A DNA stretch of 64,000 nucleotides from Arthrobacter glacialis (GCF_002909445.1 NZ_PPXC01000019.1:1-64000), one strand, 5' to 3'. Shown: positions 54,376 through 63,376, counted from the stretch's first letter. The notes: a model not told the origin generated them from the letters alone. Translations and numbers: made by a program.

Positions 54376-55547
54376 AAAACGAGAAGATCGACGAAATGAG
54401 CTCAAACAACGTGGCAGTGCCGAGTGAGGACACCTCCGCACAGCCTCCCACCATTCGCGCGTGGCTGCGCAGCAATCGCTGGGCGCCAGTGAAGTTCATC
54501 AACACCATACTGACGTGGTTTGTGGGCAATCGACACGCTGACTACGGCCTGGCCGTCATGCGAATTTCCACGGGAACTCTCACCCTCGGGTGGCTGTTAC
54601 TCAACATTCCCGTAGCTGCCCGCATCTGGGGACCCGGATCCGCCTACTGGGATGGTTTCAGGGAAATTCTGGGCTATCAATGGCCGCTCGATCTCCTGCG
54701 CAACGCTGGTACCGGACCATTCTGGCTGTGGTACGCAGTCACGATAGTCCTGGCAATAGCGTTCCTTCTGGGTTGGCGCACCCGAATTGTCACACCGTTG
54801 CTGTTTGTCTTCTACGCCGGTATTAACGCCCAGAATGTCACCATTGCCGACGGCGGAAACTACTTTTTGCGCATCATGCTCATCTACTTGGTGTTCGCAG
54901 ACATTTCCCGGCGCTGGTCGCTGGATTCACGCCGTCGTGCCAAGAAAAACCTGAAGGAAACCGAAACCGGTACTGTCCTTCACAACTTGGCCTTGATCCT
55001 GGTAGTTGGCCAGTTGTGCCTTGTCTATTTGGAAGCTGGCTTGTATAAAGTCCAAGGCCTGCTTTGGCAAAATGGCACAGCCATGTACTACCCACTGCAG
55101 TCCGACGCATACGGGGTATTCCCCTGGCTCTCGGACATGGCCACGAATTTCGGTCCGGTTGTAGTTCTAGTGACCTACTTCAGTGTTCTCATCCAGATTG
55201 CATTCCCGTTCATGCTCTTCAATAAGTTCACCCGCAGAATTGCATTAGTTGGCATCTTGGCCATGCACTTGGGGATTGCCGTTCTCATGGGATTGCCGTT
55301 CTTCTCGGGCGTGATGGCCTCGGCAGATGCTGTCTTGGTCTCCGGAACAACATGGGTGCTGATTGTTGCTTGGCTGGATCGCACTGGTCGCAACATTCTG
55401 GGCCGGCTGCCAAAAGCAGCTCCACGGGAAAAATCGGCGGCGGACAGTTCGCCTTCCGCCGCATCTCCAGCTCCGGCCAAACTGCCAGCAACACCAAATT
55501 CAGGAACCAAAAAAGATTCAGAGCCGGATTTGACGCCCATCTCCTAG
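54366..55547 (+). CDS. HTTM-domain membrane protein (vitamin K-dependent gamma-carboxylase-like)
   Basis: A 393-residue polytopic protein with about seven to eight hydrophobic helices between residues 55 and 340. Segments such as ADYGLAVMRISTGTLTLGWLLL, WLWYAVTIVLAIAFLLGWRTRIV, LRIMLIYLVFADISRRWSLDSR and CLVYLEAGLYKVQGLLWQNGTAMYYPLQ match the HTTM fold shared with vitamin K-dependent gamma-carboxylase. The C-terminal 50 residues are a disordered Pro/Ser tail. ATG 54366 overlaps the DUF5819 stop (ATG 54372 is possible). The biochemical activity of bacterial HTTM proteins is mostly unknown. Confidence 0.8.
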   Translation: MEMKNEKIDEMSSNNVAVPSEDTSAQPPTIRAWLRSNRWAPVKFINTILTWFVGNRHADYGLAVMRISTGTLTLGWLLLNIPVAARIWGPGSAYWDGFREILGYQWPLDLLRNAGTGPFWLWYAVTIVLAIAFLLGWRTRIVTPLLFVFYAGINAQNVTIADGGNYFLRIMLIYLVFADISRRWSLDSRRRAKKNLKETETGTVLHNLALILVVGQLCLVYLEAGLYKVQGLLWQNGTAMYYPLQSDAYGVFPWLSDMATNFGPVVVLVTYFSVLIQIAFPFMLFNKFTRRIALVGILAMHLGIAVLMGLPFFSGVMASADAVLVSGTTWVLIVAWLDRTGRNILGRLPKAAPREKSAADSSPSAASPAPAKLPATPNSGTKKDSEPDLTPIS

Positions 55548-55863
55548 TGTCTTGCACGGCTGCCCACCCCCATGGGTTGTCCGCCACGCCCAACACATGA
55601 CGGAACGTATTAATACAGAACATTGCGAACTTAAACCAGGCAATGTATTGTTTTTGATCGATCTAATGTCCTGTTGCGATATGATGACCAAAAGTGAGCA
55701 CAAGGGTTGTAATAGGCGGATAGTCGCCTCTGTTTCCAAATGCCCGGATTAGATGCTCGTCCAAGTTCAGTCTTCTTGCTAACCGGTCGGGTACAGACAC
55801 ATGACTTTTTTGCGAATAACATATTAGAAGAAAAATATTGGGGGAGTTTCTGGCGGTGAAGAG
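55548..55863. other. AT-rich intergenic region before the LuxR-type gene
   Basis: No gene is seen. A small stem (ACATTGC / GCAATGT, 55620-55646) followed by TTTTT may terminate the HTTM transcript. The base composition is clearly richer in A and T than the flanking genes, and the promoter of the downstream regulator must lie here. Confidence 0.45.
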
Positions 55864-56529
55864 TTGAATTTGGGGATAGCAAGAAATAACTCTAAAATAC
55901 GTATGGCAGTCGTGGGGTGCGACTATGTAACAGCACTGGGCTTGGCTCAGCTGTTGCAACCGGCAAGTTTCATCGACGTGCTCGGATCGTGTTCGGACTC
56001 CGATGAAATTCTGGAGCTGCTAGCAGATCATCCGCTGGACTTGGTCCTTTTGGACGTCGCCATGGGGGAGCAGGAGCTCACGCTTTCCTGCAAAGCACTC
56101 AGTAATACACCGTATCCGCCCACTATTGTGATCATGGGCGATGTGCCTGAAGATATTGGCCAGTACCTCATTGGTTGTGGCGCCAGCGCAATTTTGCGCA
56201 ACGAAACCATCTCCGAGGACCTGCCAACGGCGCTGCGAATGATCCACCGAGGCGGGGCCCTCATTCTCAGCGATACGGCGCGACGGGCAATCAAGTCGCG
56301 CAGTGTATTCCTGGACAAAATACATCTCAAGAGATTCGACGACCTTAACGCCCGCGAACAACGCGTGGCCGAAGGGGTCACCTCAGGCTTGACAAACAGT
56401 CAGCTGGCGTCCTCGCTGCACATCAGCGAAGCGACAGTGAAGCTGTTGGTGTCCAATGTGATGAACAAGCTTGGGGTAGGAAACAGGGTGCAGATCGCCG
56501 TAGTGGTTACCAAGGCCCAAGCGACGTAG
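55864..56529 (+). CDS. Orphan LuxR/NarL-type response regulator
   Basis: A 221-residue protein (TTG start at 55864; ATG 55903 is an alternative). The N-terminal receiver domain has the probable phosphorylated Asp in LVLLDVAMGEQE; GASAILRNETISEDL matches the receiver C-terminal part, but the usual acidic pair near the N-terminus is replaced by GCDYV, so phosphorylation may be weak. The C-terminal LuxR helix-turn-helix reads LNAREQRVAEGVTSGLTNSQLASSLHISEATVKLLVSNVMNKLGV. No histidine kinase is adjacent. Its target may be the HTTM/DUF5819 locus or amtB. Confidence 0.8.
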   Translation: MNLGIARNNSKIRMAVVGCDYVTALGLAQLLQPASFIDVLGSCSDSDEILELLADHPLDLVLLDVAMGEQELTLSCKALSNTPYPPTIVIMGDVPEDIGQYLIGCGASAILRNETISEDLPTALRMIHRGGALILSDTARRAIKSRSVFLDKIHLKRFDDLNAREQRVAEGVTSGLTNSQLASSLHISEATVKLLVSNVMNKLGVGNRVQIAVVVTKAQAT

Positions 56530-56539
56530 TTCAAGCATT

Positions 56540-56583
56540 AATGGCCTCAAGCAGGGTGCGTCAGCGCCTTTCTTGAGGCCATT
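56540..56583 (+). terminator. Hairpin terminator after the LuxR-type gene
   Basis: Perfect 12-bp arms AATGGCCTCAAG / CTTGAGGCCATT separated by 20 bases, starting 11 bp after the stop. Confidence 0.65.
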
Positions 56584-56649
56584 TAACTATGGGCCGGAAA
56601 CACGGCCGAAACATTCCCGACGTTTGAAGTTAACGCCCGGGCGGCGGAT

Positions 56650-56698
56650 GTAACGTGGTGGAAATCATTGGCGCGCCGTAGTGAAACACGCAGGAACC
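56650..56698. promoter_or_regulatory. Candidate GlnR-type nitrogen-control box
   Basis: GTAAC at 56650 and GAAAT at 56661 fit the actinobacterial GlnR pattern GTnAC-n6-GAAAC with one mismatch. GAAAC at 56683 and GAACC at 56694 continue the 11-bp spacing, while the position at 56672 does not match. The site is about 80-125 bp upstream of amtB, where nitrogen control would be expected. Confidence 0.4.
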
Positions 56699-56775
56699 AA
56701 CATTGTAAGAGTCCAGATTGCACAGCCCCGATGGAGCGGCACGCAGTAACTCTCGCAATGAAAGGCCAGCAGCTA

Positions 56776-58137
56776 ATGAATACTGGCGATACAGCTTGGG
56801 TCCTCATATCCGCATCTTTGGTGCTGTTGATGACCCCAGGACTAGCGTTTTTCTACGGTGGCATGACCCGGGCCAAGGGTGTGCTGAACATGATGATGAT
56901 GAGCTTTGGAGCCATCGCAGTAGTAGCCGTCATATGGGTACTGTTTGGCTACTCGGCAACGTTCGGTACTGACATCGGCGGGGGACTGCTCGGAAACCCG
57001 TTTGAGAAGTTGGGTCTGCAGGGTGTTCTCGATACCGGCGACGGAATGCCTCTGGTGGGCACCATTCCGGAAGTTGCCTTTGTGGGATTCCAGGCAGTGT
57101 TTGCCATCATTACGGTTGCGCTCATTACAGGCGCCATTGCCGACAGGGCCAAATTTGGTGCCTGGATGCTCTTCGCCGCAATCTGGGTGACAGTCGTCTA
57201 CTTCCCCGTGGCTCACTGGGTGTTCTCCTTCACCGAGGATGCCGACGGAAACCCCACAGGCGGTTGGATCGGCCAAGGGCTCGGCGTCATTGACTTTGCC
57301 GGTGGTACAGCAGTTCACATCAACGCCGGTGCTGCCGCACTAGCCCTGGCGCTGATTCTTGGCAAGCGAAAAGGCTTTGGCAAGGATTCCAGCCACCGCC
57401 CGCACAACCTCCCCTTCGTCATGCTGGGCGCCGGACTGCTGTGGTTCGGTTGGTTTGGCTTCAACGCCGGCTCCGCTCTGGGAGCCAACGCCGTGGCCGG
57501 CTATGCCTGGATCAATACGCTCGCCGCTCCTGCCGCAGCGATCCTTGGCTGGCTCCTGGTTGAAAAGATCCGCGACGGACATGCAACCTCCTTGGGTGCC
57601 GCATCAGGTGCCGTCGCCGGCTTGGTCGCCATCACTCCGGCCTGCTCCGCCTTGACCCCCATGTGGTCGATGGCCCTGGGCCTGCTCGCCGGGGCCGTCT
57701 GCGCCTTGGCCGTGGGCCTGAAGTACCGGATGGGCATTGACGATTCTCTCGACGTGGTCGGCGTCCACCTGGTGGGCGGTATCGTCGGAACCCTGTTCAT
57801 CGGCTTCGCGGCTGATCCCAACTCGCCTGCCGGCGGCCAGGGACTGTTCTATGGCGGTGGGTTTGAACTCCTGGGCAAGCAGGCCATCGGCGCCTTGGCA
57901 GTCATGCTTTACTCGTTCATCATTGCGTTCATCATCGGTTGGATCATCAACAAGACCATGGGCTTCCGCATCAGCAGCGAACACGAAGTGGATGGAATTG
58001 ACGTTTCCGTTCACGCCGAATCCGCCTATGATCTGGGCGGCCGCAGCTCCGGCAGTTTCCAGCCGATGATTGAAAAACTGCCGACGACTTCAGGGTCCAA
58101 GGAATCACACACTGAAGAATCGAAGGTTGATGCATGA
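56776..58137 (+). CDS. amtB: Ammonium transporter
   Basis: A 453-residue Amt/Rh channel with about 11 membrane helices. ATG 56776 (MNTGDTAWVLISASLVLLMTPGLAFFYGG) follows AAAGG. Conserved pieces: GGMTRAKGVLNMMMMSF, DFAGGTAVHINAGAAAL with one pore His, WFGWFGFNAGSAL, and VHLVGGIVGTLFIGF with the second pore His. It conducts ammonium into the cell and is blocked by GlnK under nitrogen excess. Coupled to glnK by a 4-bp overlap. Confidence 0.95.
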   Translation: MNTGDTAWVLISASLVLLMTPGLAFFYGGMTRAKGVLNMMMMSFGAIAVVAVIWVLFGYSATFGTDIGGGLLGNPFEKLGLQGVLDTGDGMPLVGTIPEVAFVGFQAVFAIITVALITGAIADRAKFGAWMLFAAIWVTVVYFPVAHWVFSFTEDADGNPTGGWIGQGLGVIDFAGGTAVHINAGAAALALALILGKRKGFGKDSSHRPHNLPFVMLGAGLLWFGWFGFNAGSALGANAVAGYAWINTLAAPAAAILGWLLVEKIRDGHATSLGAASGAVAGLVAITPACSALTPMWSMALGLLAGAVCALAVGLKYRMGIDDSLDVVGVHLVGGIVGTLFIGFAADPNSPAGGQGLFYGGGFELLGKQAIGALAVMLYSFIIAFIIGWIINKTMGFRISSEHEVDGIDVSVHAESAYDLGGRSSGSFQPMIEKLPTTSGSKESHTEESKVDA

Positions 58138-58472
58138 AACTCATAACAGCAATAATCCGCCCGGAACAGCTTGACGAGGTACGCAACGCCTTAGAAAGCT
58201 ATGGCGTCCAGGGGCTGACCGTCAGCGGGGCCCACGGCTACGGGCGCCAACGCGGCCACACGGAGGTCTACCGCGGGGCCGAGTACACCGTTGATCTGCA
58301 CCCCAAGATCCGCATAGAGGTCCTTGCCAGTGACGATCAGGCCTATGACCTCATGGACATCATTGTTGCCAGTTCCAACACAGGAACCGCCGGCGACGGC
58401 AAGGTCTGGATGATTGAAGTGTATGAGGCGGTCCGCGTGAGAACCGGTGAACGCGGCGTAGCCGCTATCTAA
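58134..58472 (+). CDS. glnK: PII nitrogen regulatory protein GlnK
   Basis: A 112-residue PII signal protein, standard length. MKLITAIIRPEQLDEV starts the fold; the T-loop GHTEVYRGAEYTVDL contains the Tyr that is adenylylated by GlnD in actinobacteria; KIRIEVLASDD and the C-terminal VASSNTGTAGDGKVWMIEV binding loop follow. It senses 2-oxoglutarate and ATP/ADP and gates AmtB. In Streptomyces and Corynebacterium glnD follows directly; here it does not, and the next gene is a convergent zwf-like gene. Confidence 0.95.
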   Translation: MKLITAIIRPEQLDEVRNALESYGVQGLTVSGAHGYGRQRGHTEVYRGAEYTVDLHPKIRIEVLASDDQAYDLMDIIVASSNTGTAGDGKVWMIEVYEAVRVRTGERGVAAI

Positions 58473-58614
58473 ATCAATAAACGTATGGGCCCACACACCC
58501 GAGGGTTCCTTGACCGAGCTTGCGGGGCCAGGGAGGGTGTGGGGAGACGGCGGCATCTGAGGTGAGTGAGTAACTCACCTCAGGTGCCGCCGTCGTTCTT
58601 GTGCCTTGTTCTTG

Positions 58615-60117
58615 CTAGTCGGAGCTGGTGGCCCATCCTTTCGGGCCCAGGCTGCCAGCGGGGTATTCCTCCATGGGGACGTTCCCGGACTTCCACGTGG
58701 CAAAGGTTGCTTCCACAATGCGCCAGCATTCCTCAGCTGTGTCCCCGCGCACCGATAGGAGGGGATCCGCGCTCAGCACACCATCCAAAACTTCGCCGTA
58801 GGGCAGCAGGGGATCACTGGCCAGCGCTGCCTCCAGATGGACGCGGTCCAGGGTGAACAAGTCCCCAGGACCATTGACGTCCAGGTCAAGGGTCAGCGTT
58901 TCCGGCCCAAAGCCAATGTGCAGGCGCGTGGGGGAGTCGGTGCCCTTGAATCCCACCGGCAGATGCGGGACGGGTTTGAACGTAACGACGGCTTCCTTGC
59001 GGGCGCGGCCCAGTGCCTTGCCGGAACGCAAAATGAAGGGAACATGCGCCCAACGCCAATTGTTCACATACACCTCAACCTCGGCCAACGTTTCAGTGTC
59101 GTTGGCGGGGTCCACACCTTCCTCGGCCAGATAGTCCGGAACCGTGCGGTCACCGATGTGCCCGCTGGTGTAGCGGGCACGCCGGCTGTGGAGGGCCGCA
59201 TCACCGGAGCCGGCAGGGCCTACAGTGCTGGCCCGCAACACGGCCGCAATATTGGATCGGACATCATTTTCGCCCAACGTTGCCGGTGGTTCCATGGCCA
59301 TGATCGCCATGATTTGCAGCAGGTGGCTTTGAATCATGTCGCGGCCGGCACCGGCGTGGTCATAGTAGCGGGCACGGTTTTCCAAGGTCAGGGGCTCATC
59401 AAAGATGATCTCCACTTTTTCAATGTGCTCACCATTCCAGGAATGCTCCAGTAGCCTGTTGGCGAAGCGCAGCCCCATAATGTTCAGCACAGTGGACTTG
59501 CCCAGGAAATGATCCACCCGGTGAATGTGGTCCTCGGGCACCAGCGTGGCGAGGGTGGCATTGAGCTCCTGGGCCGATTCGGTGCTGGAACCAAACGGTT
59601 TCTCCATGACCAGCCGTGTGCCTGGCGGCAGGTCACTCTTGAGAAGAATCTGGCACGCTTTCTGGCTGACGGCCGGAGGCAGCGCAAAGTACAGGGCAAC
59701 CGGTCCCGCAACACCCTTGAGGAACGCGCCCAGCGCTCCCTTGGCTGTGACATCCAGCTGCAGGTAGCTGCTCTCCGACTGAACCCGCCGCAACTCGTCA
59801 ATGCCGGCAGCGGTGGATTGGCCGCCCGGAGTCAGGGCGTCGGCAAAACTTCCCGTGAGCCGTTCCTGCCACTGCCCGGGGGACCAGTCGTCGCTGCCGG
59901 CGCCCACCAGGGACAGCCCGGGAGCACGCCCTGAGGCAATGAGTCGGGCAACTCCGGGCAGCAAAAGCCTGCCGGTGAGATCGCCCGAGGCTCCCAGGAT
60001 GACGAGCGTCTTGATCCGATCAGCCGCGCCAACCGCCTGGGTCGGGGACCCGGCGTCGTGCGTGGCAGTCGATGCGGCAGGGGAATCACTGAGGGCTGCG
60101 GTGTTTTCTATCACCAA
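58615..60117 (-). CDS. Glucose-6-phosphate dehydrogenase-like protein, divergent
   Basis: A 500-residue protein with the two-domain plan of Zwf: NADP-binding LVILGASGDLTGRLLLPG, EKPFGSSTESAQELN, the substrate segment RVDHFLGKSTVLNI, RYYDHAGAGRDMIQSHLLQ with the catalytic-base His, and a C-terminal tail after WRWAHVPFILRSGKALG. Differences from the strict signature RIDHYLGKE (Tyr to Phe, Glu to Ser) and from GDLTKRK suggest a paralogue with altered kinetics or cofactor use. It lies alone between glnK and ffh, not with the usual tal/opcA/pgl genes. Confidence 0.8.
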   Translation of the reverse strand: MVIENTAALSDSPAASTATHDAGSPTQAVGAADRIKTLVILGASGDLTGRLLLPGVARLIASGRAPGLSLVGAGSDDWSPGQWQERLTGSFADALTPGGQSTAAGIDELRRVQSESSYLQLDVTAKGALGAFLKGVAGPVALYFALPPAVSQKACQILLKSDLPPGTRLVMEKPFGSSTESAQELNATLATLVPEDHIHRVDHFLGKSTVLNIMGLRFANRLLEHSWNGEHIEKVEIIFDEPLTLENRARYYDHAGAGRDMIQSHLLQIMAIMAMEPPATLGENDVRSNIAAVLRASTVGPAGSGDAALHSRRARYTSGHIGDRTVPDYLAEEGVDPANDTETLAEVEVYVNNWRWAHVPFILRSGKALGRARKEAVVTFKPVPHLPVGFKGTDSPTRLHIGFGPETLTLDLDVNGPGDLFTLDRVHLEAALASDPLLPYGEVLDGVLSADPLLSVRGDTAEECWRIVEATFATWKSGNVPMEEYPAGSLGPKGWATSSD

Positions 60118-60422
60118 CTCAGCATGTCACTTCGGCGTGAACAATGCTGGGCAATGCCTGTTTGTGGCGAGGACTTTTCTCTCCTTGCGGCGCTGGTGGC
60201 CCGAGACGTGAACGCGCCGGGAGTGTGCAGCGAAGTGGCCCGCTAGTTGGTACCCTTGATAGTTGAGTCCCTCAGGAAAGGGAGCGAGGTGGTGGCCAAG
60301 AGCCAACATTTCGCCGGTCTCATCCTGAATAATGTAATTGCCGCGCCCGTCATGCGCGGCCAGGTCAGATGGCCGGGTCGCGCGGGTGCTGGTTAATCCC
60401 TGACGAAAGAAGTACGCGGCGC
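60118..60422. other. Intergenic region between the zwf-like gene and ffh
   Basis: No gene is seen. It must carry the divergent promoters of the dehydrogenase gene and ffh. A small GCCGCGC / GCGCGGC stem (60340-60360) lies in the ffh leader. No terminator or known riboswitch was recognised. Confidence 0.45.
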
Positions 60423-61997
60423 GTGTTCAACTCCCTATCTGATCGGTTGACAGCAACTTTCAAGAACCTCCGTGGCAAGGGCCGGCTCAGCGAAGCCGAC
60501 GTCGATGCCACAGTGCGCGAGATCCGTCGCGCCCTTCTGGATGCTGACGTTGCAGTGCCCGTGGTTCGCGAATTTACCTCAAAGGTCCGTGAGCGTGCCC
60601 TGGGCTCCGAGGTCAATGAGGCGCTGAATCCGGCGCAGCAGATTGTCAAGATTGTCAACGAAGAGCTCGTGACCATTCTGGGTGGCGAAACCCGCCGCAT
60701 CAATCTGGCCAAGAACCCTCCCACTGTCATCATGCTGGCTGGATTGCAGGGTGCCGGTAAGACCACCTTGGCCGGAAAGCTGTCCAAGTGGCTCAAGGGC
60801 CAGGGCCACAGCCCCCTGCTGGTTGCGGCTGACTTGCAGCGCCCCAACGCTGTCAAGCAGCTTCAGGTCAACGGTGAGCGCGCAGGCGTCCCCGTGTTTG
60901 CCCCCCACCCGGGTGTCAGCAGCGAATTTGAAAGCGCTACGGGCGATCCCGTAGCCGTAGCCCTGGCCGGTCTGGCCGAGGCGAAGTCCAAGCTGCACGA
61001 CGTGGTCATTGTTGACACCGCCGGCCGCCTGGGCATTGACGCCGAGCTCATGAAGCAGGCCTCGGACATCCGGGCCGCCATCAACCCCGACGAAGTTCTC
61101 TTTGTCATTGACGCCATGATCGGCCAGGACGCTGTTGCCACGGCGCAGGCGTTCAACGAAGGCGTGAACTTCACCGGAGTTGTCCTTACCAAGCTCGACG
61201 GCGACGCCCGCGGTGGTGCGGCCCTCTCGGTTGCCTCCATCACCGGCAAGCCCGTTATGTTCGCCTCCACCGGTGAGGGCCTGGACGACTTCGAGTTGTT
61301 CCACCCGGACCGCATGGCCAGCCGCATCCTTGACATGGGCGATGTGCTCACGCTCATTGAGCAGGCTGAAAAGAACTGGGACAAGGGCGAAGCCGAGCGG
61401 ATGGCGAAGAAATTCGCCGACCAGGAAGACTTCACACTGGATGACTTCCTGGCCCAGATGCAGCAGATTCGCAAAATGGGCTCCATGAAGAAGATGCTCA
61501 TGATGATGCCCGGTGCTGCGAATATGCGCCAGCAACTGGAGAACTTTGACGAGCGCGAGATTGACCGCGTTGAAGCAATTGTCCGCTCCATGACACCGCA
61601 TGAGCGTGTGGCCCCGAAGATCGTGAACGGCTCACGCCGCGCCCGCATCGCCAAGGGTTCCGGTGTCCACGTATCCGAGGTCAACGGCCTGCTGGAGCGT
61701 TTTGGCCAGGCCCAGAAGATGATGAAGAAGATGGCCCAGGGCGGCGGCATTCCGGGCATGCCCGGCATGGCCGGACCCGGCGGCTTCAACAGTGCCCGTA
61801 AAGGCAAGCAGAGCCCCAAGAAGAAGGCCAAGTCGGGCAACCCGGCGAAGGCTGCTGCCGAGTTGAAGGCAGCACAGGAAAAGGCGAACGCCCCCAAGGG
61901 ACTGCCAACAGGTGCAGCCTTCGGTGCGGGAGCCGAGGACTTTGACCCGTCAAACCTGAACCTGCCCAAGGGATTTGAAAAGTTCCTGGGCAAGTAG
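60423..61997 (+). CDS. ffh: Signal recognition particle protein
   Basis: A 524-residue Ffh from GTG 60423 (MFNSLSDRLTATFKNLRGKGRLSEADV). The NG GTPase domain has GLQGAGKTTLAGKL, ADLQRPNAVKQL, VDTAGRLGIDAELM and TKLDGDARGGAALS; the M domain carries MGSMKKMLMMMPG and ends in the Met/Gly-rich MPGMPGMAGPGGF. A basic tail of about 60 residues follows. It binds signal sequences on ribosomes with 4.5S RNA and docks to FtsY. A perfect 58-bp palindrome follows the gene. Confidence 0.96.
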   Translation: MFNSLSDRLTATFKNLRGKGRLSEADVDATVREIRRALLDADVAVPVVREFTSKVRERALGSEVNEALNPAQQIVKIVNEELVTILGGETRRINLAKNPPTVIMLAGLQGAGKTTLAGKLSKWLKGQGHSPLLVAADLQRPNAVKQLQVNGERAGVPVFAPHPGVSSEFESATGDPVAVALAGLAEAKSKLHDVVIVDTAGRLGIDAELMKQASDIRAAINPDEVLFVIDAMIGQDAVATAQAFNEGVNFTGVVLTKLDGDARGGAALSVASITGKPVMFASTGEGLDDFELFHPDRMASRILDMGDVLTLIEQAEKNWDKGEAERMAKKFADQEDFTLDDFLAQMQQIRKMGSMKKMLMMMPGAANMRQQLENFDEREIDRVEAIVRSMTPHERVAPKIVNGSRRARIAKGSGVHVSEVNGLLERFGQAQKMMKKMAQGGGIPGMPGMAGPGGFNSARKGKQSPKKKAKSGNPAKAAAELKAAQEKANAPKGLPTGAAFGAGAEDFDPSNLNLPKGFEKFLGK

Positions 61998-62012
61998 GCG
62001 CCGCAAAACTTG

Positions 62013-62074
62013 ATGCTGCCGATGTGGTCTTTCGCTGGTGATATATCACCAGCGAAAGACCACATCGGCAGCAT
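62013..62074. repeat. 62-bp palindromic repeat, copy B
   Basis: The central 58 bases form a perfect palindrome (GCTGCCGATGTGGTC...GACCACATCGGCAGC) around the core TGATATATCA; with flanking AT it is 62 bp. It is 48/62 identical to copy A at 14725-14786. It lies 15 bp after the ffh stop, between genes on the same strand. Confidence 0.9.
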
Positions 62075-62115
62075 TCTTTGCGTTCACCGGGTATTTTGTC
62101 CGGTAACCTGCTCCA

Positions 62116-62817
62116 ATGAGTAAAACCCGGATTGTGTTTGTCCACGGCGTCGACGGCTTCGGTGCTGCGGCCTGGCCGGCCCAACATCTCCTGGCGGGCC
62201 GCTACGACTGTCTCTTTCTCAAGCGGACCGGGTTCGACGCCATCGAGCAGCCCAAAGCGACCGACTTTGCAGCTGATGCACAGATAGTGCTCAACGAGCT
62301 TGGCGACGGCGGGCATGTAGTGGCGCACTCCCAAGGTGCCGTTGCGGCCATGATGGCTGCCGTGCAACGCCCCGATCTGATCCACTCCCTGATCCTGATT
62401 GAACCGTTTCTGCTCTCCTTGACGGCTGAGCTGCCAGCCACGGCCGCATACTCAACGCATCTTGCGGACCTGGCTGCACGCTCCCACGAGCTCTCCGATG
62501 AAGACTATTTGGCGGAGTTCAATACCCTGATGGCAGTTGTACCGACGACGGGCGTGGAGACCTCTGCCCGGGTGGCAGCCAGGGCCCGGTTGCAGGCGCC
62601 GTCCACGGATGCGCCGCTGCACATCATTCCCGGAGTTCCCACCACTGTCATCACCGGCGGCTGGGAGCCCCTGTATGAAGAAGTCGCCGAGTATCTGAAT
62701 GCCACAGGTGCCCGGCATATTGTGCACCGGAACGGGCACAGGCCTCACGATAGCTCCGACGGGGCTGCATTGATTGAGAAGCTCCTTGAGGCAGCCGTTG
62801 CCGCACGGCTTGACTAA
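62116..62817 (+). CDS. Alpha/beta-fold hydrolase
   Basis: A 233-residue hydrolase: IVFVHGVDGFGAAAW oxyanion region, nucleophile elbow VVAHSQGAVAA (Ser), a TVITGGWEPLYEEVAEYL segment and a late His in VHRNGHRPHDSSDG. It resembles the AB-hydrolase 6/1 class. The substrate is unknown. Preceded by the palindromic repeat, followed by a GNAT gene on the same strand. Confidence 0.7.
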   Translation: MSKTRIVFVHGVDGFGAAAWPAQHLLAGRYDCLFLKRTGFDAIEQPKATDFAADAQIVLNELGDGGHVVAHSQGAVAAMMAAVQRPDLIHSLILIEPFLLSLTAELPATAAYSTHLADLAARSHELSDEDYLAEFNTLMAVVPTTGVETSARVAARARLQAPSTDAPLHIIPGVPTTVITGGWEPLYEEVAEYLNATGARHIVHRNGHRPHDSSDGAALIEKLLEAAVAARLD

Positions 62818-62863
62818 GCACGGGTAGGGCGCCAATGTCGGCGCCGGAAGTTAGTCTTCTTAT

Positions 62864-63376
62864 ATGTTTGAAATACGTCCAGCAGCGTTGAGCGAGTTTG
62901 CGCTCCTGCCATCCATAGAGGCGGAGGCGGACACGGCCTTCGAAGCGCTGGACCCGCCCATGAGTATTGCGAATTTCCCACCCCCGGGCACAGCAGCCGA
63001 TTTCGCCGCCGCCTTCCACATTATGGTTGCGGGGAGGCCTCCGGCCGGTTTTGTCAGGCTGGAAATCGTGGACGGACTGGCACACCTGGAGCAGTTGGCG
63101 GTCACGCCCGAGTACGGCCGCCAGGGGATAGGCCGGTCCCTGGTTGCGGCAGCCAAGGCCTGGGCCCAGGAAGCAGGATTCTCCGCCATGACCCTGTGCA
63201 CTTTTGCTGACGTTCCCTTCAACGGGCCCTTCTACGCGAGTTGCGGCTTCACTGAAATTCCAACTGATCATTGGACCTCGGGGCTGGCCGCTGCACGAGA
63301 ACATGAATCACAGCTTGGGCTGGATGCCCTGGGCCGGCGCATTGTCATGAAAATTGCACTCAACGTTCCGGAATAA
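62864..63376 (+). CDS. GNAT-family N-acetyltransferase
   Basis: A 170-residue acetyltransferase. MFEIRPAALSEFALLPSIEAEAD is the usual first strand and helix; AHLEQLAVTPEYGRQGIGRSLVAAA contains motif A (QGIG) that binds the acetyl-CoA pyrophosphate; FNGPFYASCGFTEIP is the family's final motif. The substrate is unknown, possibly an amine or a protein N-terminus. Confidence 0.85.
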   Translation: MFEIRPAALSEFALLPSIEAEADTAFEALDPPMSIANFPPPGTAADFAAAFHIMVAGRPPAGFVRLEIVDGLAHLEQLAVTPEYGRQGIGRSLVAAAKAWAQEAGFSAMTLCTFADVPFNGPFYASCGFTEIPTDHWTSGLAAAREHESQLGLDALGRRIVMKIALNVPE

